Shown in pieces: positions 60,136 through 64,000 of a DNA stretch of 64,000 nucleotides. Both the position numbers and the translations under genes were made by a program. This DNA comes from Comamonadaceae bacterium (GTDB taxonomy: Bacteria > Pseudomonadota > Gammaproteobacteria > Burkholderiales > Burkholderiaceae_C). Within the stretch, counting starts at the first letter, position 1. The number at the start of each line of letters is the position of its first letter. Under the pieces are notes generated by a model. That model was not told the origin of the DNA, ran no database searches, and was given only the letters and a program-made list of their open reading frames with translations. The stretch is taken from positions 124,001 through 188,000 of the forward strand of contig CANJPU010000001.1 in NCBI GenBank assembly GCA_947476285.1. The letters run 5' to 3'.

Positions 60136-61505
60136 ACGCGGTCTCCGAGCGAGCGGCGCAGGTATTGCCCGTAGCCGGGCTGGCCTGTGAGCTGACCGTC
60201 TTTCATGACCGTCACGCCGCGCACAATGGTGCGCACCGGCCAGCCTTTGAGAGTCTGGTTTTCATAAAGGCTGTAGTCGCTGTACGAGCCGAGTTCGGCT
60301 GGCTTGAATACGCGTTCCAGGTTCAGATCGACCACAGTGAAGTCGGCATCGCTGCCCACTTCGATGCGGCCTTTTCGGGGCGACATGTCAAACACATCGG
60401 CCGGGCCGCTGGTCACGACCTCGGCGATGCGTTGCAATGACAGGCCTCGCTTGTGGTAGCCCTCGGACAGCAGCACCGGCACGATGGCTGCGATGCCAGG
60501 GAAGCCCTGAGCGGCCAGCCACATTGGCTTTTCCTTGGTGGCGCGGCGGCGCGCTGAATGGTCCGAGGCGACCACCTGGATGGTGCCGTCTGCGATGCCC
60601 TCCCAAAGCGCCTCGCGGTCATCCTGCGAGCGCAAGGGCGGATTGGCCTTGGCCAGGGTCCCCTGCTCGCTGTCTTGCGTGTGCGTGAGGTAATGCGGGC
60701 AGGTCTCCACATGGATGTTGCCGTAGCGTTGGCGCCATTTTCGAATCTCATCCAGCGCCAAGCGGCTGGAGATGTGCGGAAAATAAACGCGCGCACCCAG
60801 GTGCTCGGCGAACAGCATCGCACGCACGCAACTCTCGGCCTCGGTGAAGGCCGGCTTCGCGCGGGCCCAGTCGCGCAAAGTCTCACCACCCTCGGCCTGC
60901 ACCCGGCGGCGCACGCGGTTGACGATCTCGACGTTCTCGGTATGGCACACGATGGTGGCCTTGCCGATGCGCGCCGCCTGCGCCAACAGGTCGTAGAAGT
61001 AGCCGTCGTCGGTGCCGTCCAGCCCCAGATAGCGCCCTTCCTCGCCCTTGAAATTCATGAAGTACTTGAAGGAGGTCACTCCGTAGTCCTTCACATAGCC
61101 CTCCAGGCCGGTGATGTGCTGCTCGCTGGCTGTGGAGAAATGAAATCCGTAGTCAACGCGGCAGCGCTCCTGCGCATAGCCTTGCTCGCGTTGGTAGACA
61201 TCCGCGTAATCCTCGTTGTTGAGAAAGTAACCCAGGATCGTGGTGATTCCGCCTTGCGCGGCGTAGGCGGTCTCGGTCTCGTATTCGGTGATCTTTTCGG
61301 TGAAGCCGAAATGCACGTGCGCGTCGATACAGCCCGGAAAGACATGAAGACCTTCGACCGACTCCACTGGCGTGCCTTCGGACACGGCCTGCCCCGGCGC
61401 CAACAGGCCTGCGATACGGCCATCGCTCACCAGGATGTCGAGCTTCTCCAGCGGATGGCCGGGGCGCACGACAGTGCCTCCGCGCAGAATCAGTTCTTGT
61501 GTCAT
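60132..61505 (-). CDS. Cyclic amidohydrolase (dihydropyrimidinase/allantoinase/hydantoinase family)
   Basis: A 457-aa metal-dependent amidohydrolase. Metal ligands are His63 and His65 in CIDAHVHFGF, the carbamylated Lys147 in TSFKYFMNFKG, His188 in IVCHTENV, a His in FPHISSRLALDEI and an Asp in VVASDHSARRR. It would open a cyclic amide or imide ring in the cytoplasm. It overlaps the CobW-type GTPase (ATGA), and a zinc-delivery relation between the two is plausible. Substrate assignment among dihydropyrimidine, hydantoin and allantoin is not possible from motifs alone. Confidence 0.9.
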   Translation of the reverse strand: MTQELILRGGTVVRPGHPLEKLDILVSDGRIAGLLAPGQAVSEGTPVESVEGLHVFPGCIDAHVHFGFTEKITEYETETAYAAQGGITTILGYFLNNEDYADVYQREQGYAQERCRVDYGFHFSTASEQHITGLEGYVKDYGVTSFKYFMNFKGEEGRYLGLDGTDDGYFYDLLAQAARIGKATIVCHTENVEIVNRVRRRVQAEGGETLRDWARAKPAFTEAESCVRAMLFAEHLGARVYFPHISSRLALDEIRKWRQRYGNIHVETCPHYLTHTQDSEQGTLAKANPPLRSQDDREALWEGIADGTIQVVASDHSARRRATKEKPMWLAAQGFPGIAAIVPVLLSEGYHKRGLSLQRIAEVVTSGPADVFDMSPRKGRIEVGSDADFTVVDLNLERVFKPAELGSYSDYSLYENQTLKGWPVRTIVRGVTVMKDGQLTGQPGYGQYLRRSLGDRV

Positions 61506-62584
61506 GACAGGTTTCTCCTTGATGCAAATTCAAACACAGCGGTGTTGGGGTCGGATCCGGCGGGTAGTTGCAGCGCCTGCAGAGTGGAGCGCAAGAGCGC
61601 GGCGTCCACATCGCGGGTGATGCACACCAGACGCGAGCGTTGGTCGGCGTCAGGCCATCCGGTCAGGCGCTCGGGCCTGTGGAATACTTTCTGCACGCCT
61701 TGCACGAACAACACCTCGCCCGTGTCGGCCATGCGCAGCACGCCCTTGCAGCGCAGCAGCCTGTCGCCCAGAAGCTCGGTGACCAGCCGCCACCAGGCTG
61801 CCAGCCCCGCCCATGAAGCCGGGTCGTCCACGATCAGGCAATGCGCGCGGATGCGGGCATCGTGACGGTTGACGTCCACGATGTCCGCGTCATGATGTTC
61901 ATGATGTTCATGGTCGCCATGATGGTGATCGTGCGCGGTCGCGCTGCTGGGTACATGGTGCGCCGCCAGCGGCGCGAAGGCCGCAAGCGCAGCGCTGCCT
62001 GAGCTGGACGCGATGATGGGCGCCAATGGGTTCAAACGCCTGAGCTCAGCTTGCAGCGCCGTGCCACTGGGGGCGAGATCCACCTTGGTCAGCAACAGGC
62101 GATCGGCCACGGCGATCTGCTTGGACACTTCTGGGTGTTGCGCGAGTTCGTGCAAAACGTGCTGCGCGTCCACGGTGACGATCACCGCCTCAAGCCGGTA
62201 GTGGTCGGTCACCAGACGGTTGCCCAGCAAGGTGTTGACGATGGGTGCGGGATCAGCCAGGCCAGTGGTCTCGATGATCACCCGCGTGAAGGCAGGTATG
62301 TCGCCACGCACCCTGCGCGCGTGCAGATCGGCCAGGGTTTCATGCAGGCTGTCGGCGATGGTGCAGCACAGGCAGCCCGCTTCCAGCAGGACCACGTTGT
62401 CCCCGCTGCGCTCGATCAGGAAATGGTCAAGCCCTATCTCACCGAACTCATTGACAATCACGGCGGTGTTGGCAAACTCTGGCGCCTTCAGCAGCGCATT
62501 GAGCACCGTCGTCTTGCCGCTGCCCAGAAAGCCGGTCAGCAGGAACACGGGTGTGAGACTGTGTGCCGGAGTCATCAAGCTCAT
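61502..62584 (-). CDS. CobW/COG0523-type metallochaperone GTPase
   Basis: A 360-aa G3E GTPase. Walker A GFLGSGKTT is at residues 18-26 and the metal-binding CxCC is Cys71-Leu-Cys-Cys74 (GCLCCTIAD). ETTGLADPAPI and LLTKVDLA are G-domain motifs. A His-rich linker (HDHHHGDHEHHEHHDAD) precedes the CobW C-terminal domain. Such proteins hand zinc or cobalt to client enzymes. Its ATG overlaps the isochorismatase-like stop (TGATG) and its stop overlaps the amidohydrolase start, which points to the amidohydrolase as client. Confidence 0.9.
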   Translation of the reverse strand: MSLMTPAHSLTPVFLLTGFLGSGKTTVLNALLKAPEFANTAVIVNEFGEIGLDHFLIERSGDNVVLLEAGCLCCTIADSLHETLADLHARRVRGDIPAFTRVIIETTGLADPAPIVNTLLGNRLVTDHYRLEAVIVTVDAQHVLHELAQHPEVSKQIAVADRLLLTKVDLAPSGTALQAELRRLNPLAPIIASSSGSAALAAFAPLAAHHVPSSATAHDHHHGDHEHHEHHDADIVDVNRHDARIRAHCLIVDDPASWAGLAAWWRLVTELLGDRLLRCKGVLRMADTGEVLFVQGVQKVFHRPERLTGWPDADQRSRLVCITRDVDAALLRSTLQALQLPAGSDPNTAVFEFASRRNLS

Positions 62585-63141
62585 CAAACTGCCATCAGCT
62601 CGCTGCTGGTGGCGATGCGAGAAAATGCAAAGGCCTTGATCAGATCGAGCGTCCACTGTTGATTCTCGTCCACGCTGCGCCCGCCCCATGCGTGGGCCAC
62701 GGTCAGGTCACTCAACACGGTGGTCGCGTAGCCGTGCTGCCATGCATCGAGCGCCGTGCTCATGACCGCCAGCGAGGTTGACCAGCCGATGATGATCAGC
62801 GAGTCGATGCCCATCTCGCGCAGCGTCATGTCCAGATCGGAGCCAAAGAACCCGCTGTAGCGGCGCTTGTGAACGATGGTGTCTTTGCCGGCATCGTAGG
62901 TGGAAGCAATCGGCAGTTGCCCCTGGGTGCCGATTTCATTGACGAACTCCCAGTGTTTGCGAAACCATTTGTCGGTGGCTCGGCGGGCGCTGTCCACATG
63001 CAGTACCGGCCTGCCTGTCTTGCGACCCCAGGCCAGAAAGCTTTCCGTCTGGGGCAATATGTTCAAGCGCAGATCGAGCGCGCGGGCCTCTGGCGCGATC
63101 GAATCCTGGGTCATGTCCATCACGATAATGGCTTCGTTCAT
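62584..63141 (-). CDS. Isochorismatase-fold protein lacking the catalytic Cys
   Basis: A 185-aa protein starting MNEAIIVMDMTQDSI after GAGGAAGCAA. The family Asp (VMDMTQD) and Lys (TIVHKRRYSGFFGSDL) are present. In the cis-peptide/nucleophile segment, usually GxxTxxCVxxTAxDA, it has GWSTSLAVMSTALDAW, with Ala125 (codon GCG) where the nucleophilic Cys should be. Typical amidase or N-carbamoyl hydrolase activity is therefore doubtful, although isochorismatase itself also works without Cys. It is coupled to CobW and the amidohydrolase. Confidence 0.85.
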   Translation of the reverse strand: MNEAIIVMDMTQDSIAPEARALDLRLNILPQTESFLAWGRKTGRPVLHVDSARRATDKWFRKHWEFVNEIGTQGQLPIASTYDAGKDTIVHKRRYSGFFGSDLDMTLREMGIDSLIIIGWSTSLAVMSTALDAWQHGYATTVLSDLTVAHAWGGRSVDENQQWTLDLIKAFAFSRIATSSELMAV

Positions 63142-63174
63142 TTGCTTCCTCGTTTGTTCGATGCCCAATGGAAT

Positions 63175-64000
63175 TTAGCCGCGGACTTCGCTGGCCACAC
63201 GTTCGGTCAAGACATTCTTTGCGACCTTGCCTGAATTGTTCTTCGGCAATTCATCGACACCATGAAACGCAGCCGGAATTTTGTAGGGCGCGAGCGATTT
63301 GCGGCAGTGTGCGGCCAGCTCTTCGGTTGTCACACTCTGGTGGGCCACAAAGAATGCGACCAGTTCTTCGCCCAGCTCAGGATGGGGGCGGCCCACCACC
63401 GCAGCATCTGTGATGGCCGGGTGCTCGCACAACACGGCCTCGATCTCTGGTGGGTAGATGTTGACGCCGCCACGGATCACCATGTCCTTGCTGCGCCCTG
63501 CGATCGACAGAAACCCGGCGGCATCGAGTGCGCCCAAGTCACCCGGGTAGTACCAGCCATCGCGAAATGCTTCGGCGCTGGCCACCGGGTCGTTGTAGAA
63601 GCCCTTCGGAATCCAGGGCGCGCGCTGACGAATGTGTCCGATGGTGCCGGGCGCAACGCGCTGCCCGGTAGCGTCCACCACTTCCACCTCATTCATGAAG
63701 ACAGGCAGACCCACGCTGCCAGCTTTGTCCAGTGGATGCTCTGGCCGCAGCAGCGAAACACCGCCGCCTTCGGTCGAGGAGTAAAGGTTCATGAAGTTGG
63801 GCGACAAGCGCTCCATCGCGGCGATGCGCTCTGCCCCATGCAGCAGTGAGCCGCCCGACAGCAGGATGCGCAGACCCGGCAGCATGGGCGTCTTGCCAGC
63901 CGGCAGGTTCAACAAGCGGCGCAGCAGCGTGGGCACCAAGAAGATCGAGGTGATGCGCTGCGCGTTGACGGCCGCCACCAGTTCCTCGGGCTTGTAGGGC
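63175..64000 (-). CDS. AMP-forming acyl-CoA synthetase/ligase, N-terminus beyond window
   Basis: The frame is open from the right window edge (PYKPEELVAAVNAQR) to the stop at 63175, so about 274 C-terminal residues are visible; the ORF-track start is an internal GTG. Adenylation motifs are NLYSSTEGGGVSLLR, GWYYPGDLGALDAAGFLSIAGRSKDMVIRGGVNIYPPEIEAVL, and the catalytic Lys in ELPKNNSGKVAKNVL. It would activate a carboxylic acid as acyl-AMP then acyl-CoA. It lies upstream of the isochorismatase-like gene in the coupled operon. Confidence 0.92.
   Translation of the reverse strand, partial: PYKPEELVAAVNAQRITSIFLVPTLLRRLLNLPAGKTPMLPGLRILLSGGSLLHGAERIAAMERLSPNFMNLYSSTEGGGVSLLRPEHPLDKAGSVGLPVFMNEVEVVDATGQRVAPGTIGHIRQRAPWIPKGFYNDPVASAEAFRDGWYYPGDLGALDAAGFLSIAGRSKDMVIRGGVNIYPPEIEAVLCEHPAITDAAVVGRPHPELGEELVAFFVAHQSVTTEELAAHCRKSLAPYKIPAAFHGVDELPKNNSGKVAKNVLTERVASEVRG

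Noticed and set aside
1-64000. CRISPR arrays, tRNA or rRNA genes, insertion sequences, prophage genes
   Set aside because: No regularly spaced repeats, no RNA-gene signatures in the intergenic gaps and no transposase, integrase or phage structural motifs were seen by eye. A tRNAscan or Infernal run would settle the RNA part.

Overview
The window is high-GC DNA with the gene content of a metabolically versatile Burkholderiales-type betaproteobacterium. The basis is nine Bug/TctC-type periplasmic solute-binding proteins, MmgE/PrpD proteins, LysR regulators and many short catabolic operons coupled by ATGA overlaps. I see no rRNA, tRNA, CRISPR, insertion sequence or prophage. Both ends cut a gene (an acyl-CoA dehydrogenase on the left, an acyl-CoA synthetase on the right).

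Region by region. 0-9.5 kb: acyl-CoA dehydrogenase, a divergent pair of MmgE/PrpD proteins, two LysR paralogues, two Bug proteins and an iron-type alcohol dehydrogenase. 9.5-15.5 kb: a beta-oxidation-like operon (two enoyl-CoA hydratases, acyl-CoA dehydrogenase, ADP-forming acyl-CoA synthetase) and a divergent dienoyl-CoA-reductase-like SDR. 15.6-16.3 kb: a HigBA/RelE-type toxin-antitoxin pair with a perfect 13-bp-arm operator. 16.4-24.6 kb: the most interesting part, described below. 24.8-28.3 kb: MFS transporter, hydroxyisobutyrate-dehydrogenase-like enzyme, Bug protein. 28.3-36.5 kb: an eight-gene operon with a complete Dpp/Opp-type ABC importer, two related alpha/beta hydrolases and a zinc alcohol dehydrogenase. 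36.8-46.5 kb: three Bug proteins, a maleate-isomerase-like enzyme, a 2,4-dienoyl-CoA-reductase-type iron-sulfur flavoenzyme, an isocitrate-lyase-family enzyme and aconitase A. 46.6-56.1 kb: a Rieske dioxygenase (alpha, beta, ferredoxin) interleaved with a Liv-type ABC importer, an SDR, a cupin and a divergent LysR. 56.2-64 kb: Bug/MDR/hydroxyacid dehydrogenase, convergent with a coupled operon of acyl-CoA synthetase, isochorismatase-like protein, CobW-type GTPase, cyclic amidohydrolase and alpha/beta hydrolase.

Main result. Two genes that the ORF track splits at an internal TGA read as selenoproteins of the UGSC type. Gene 22916..24640 (-) reads ...AVGC-U-GSCTPA... and continues in the same frame into a second, unnamed domain. 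A perfect 7-bp stem with a 6-nt loop (CGTGTT) lies 11 nt after the TGA, where a bacterial SECIS element is expected. Gene 19501..20010 (-) reads ...VGIGM-U-GACTSG... and also has a hairpin just after its TGA. It is the first gene of an operon whose second gene (18376..19464) is a stand-alone copy of that second domain. The window therefore holds one split and one fused version of the same two-component Sec system, next to Bug binding proteins, an aldehyde dehydrogenase and an old-yellow-enzyme reductase. Its biochemical function is unknown to me.

A second result links this system to the left end. A 33-34-nt sequence element occurs five times, each copy placed so that its last six bases form a -35 hexamer 17 nt before a possible -10. 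Copies precede the acyl-CoA dehydrogenase, both MmgE/PrpD genes and the split UGSC operon. The fifth copy drives no recognisable gene. This looks like one regulon, possibly under the two LysR paralogues.
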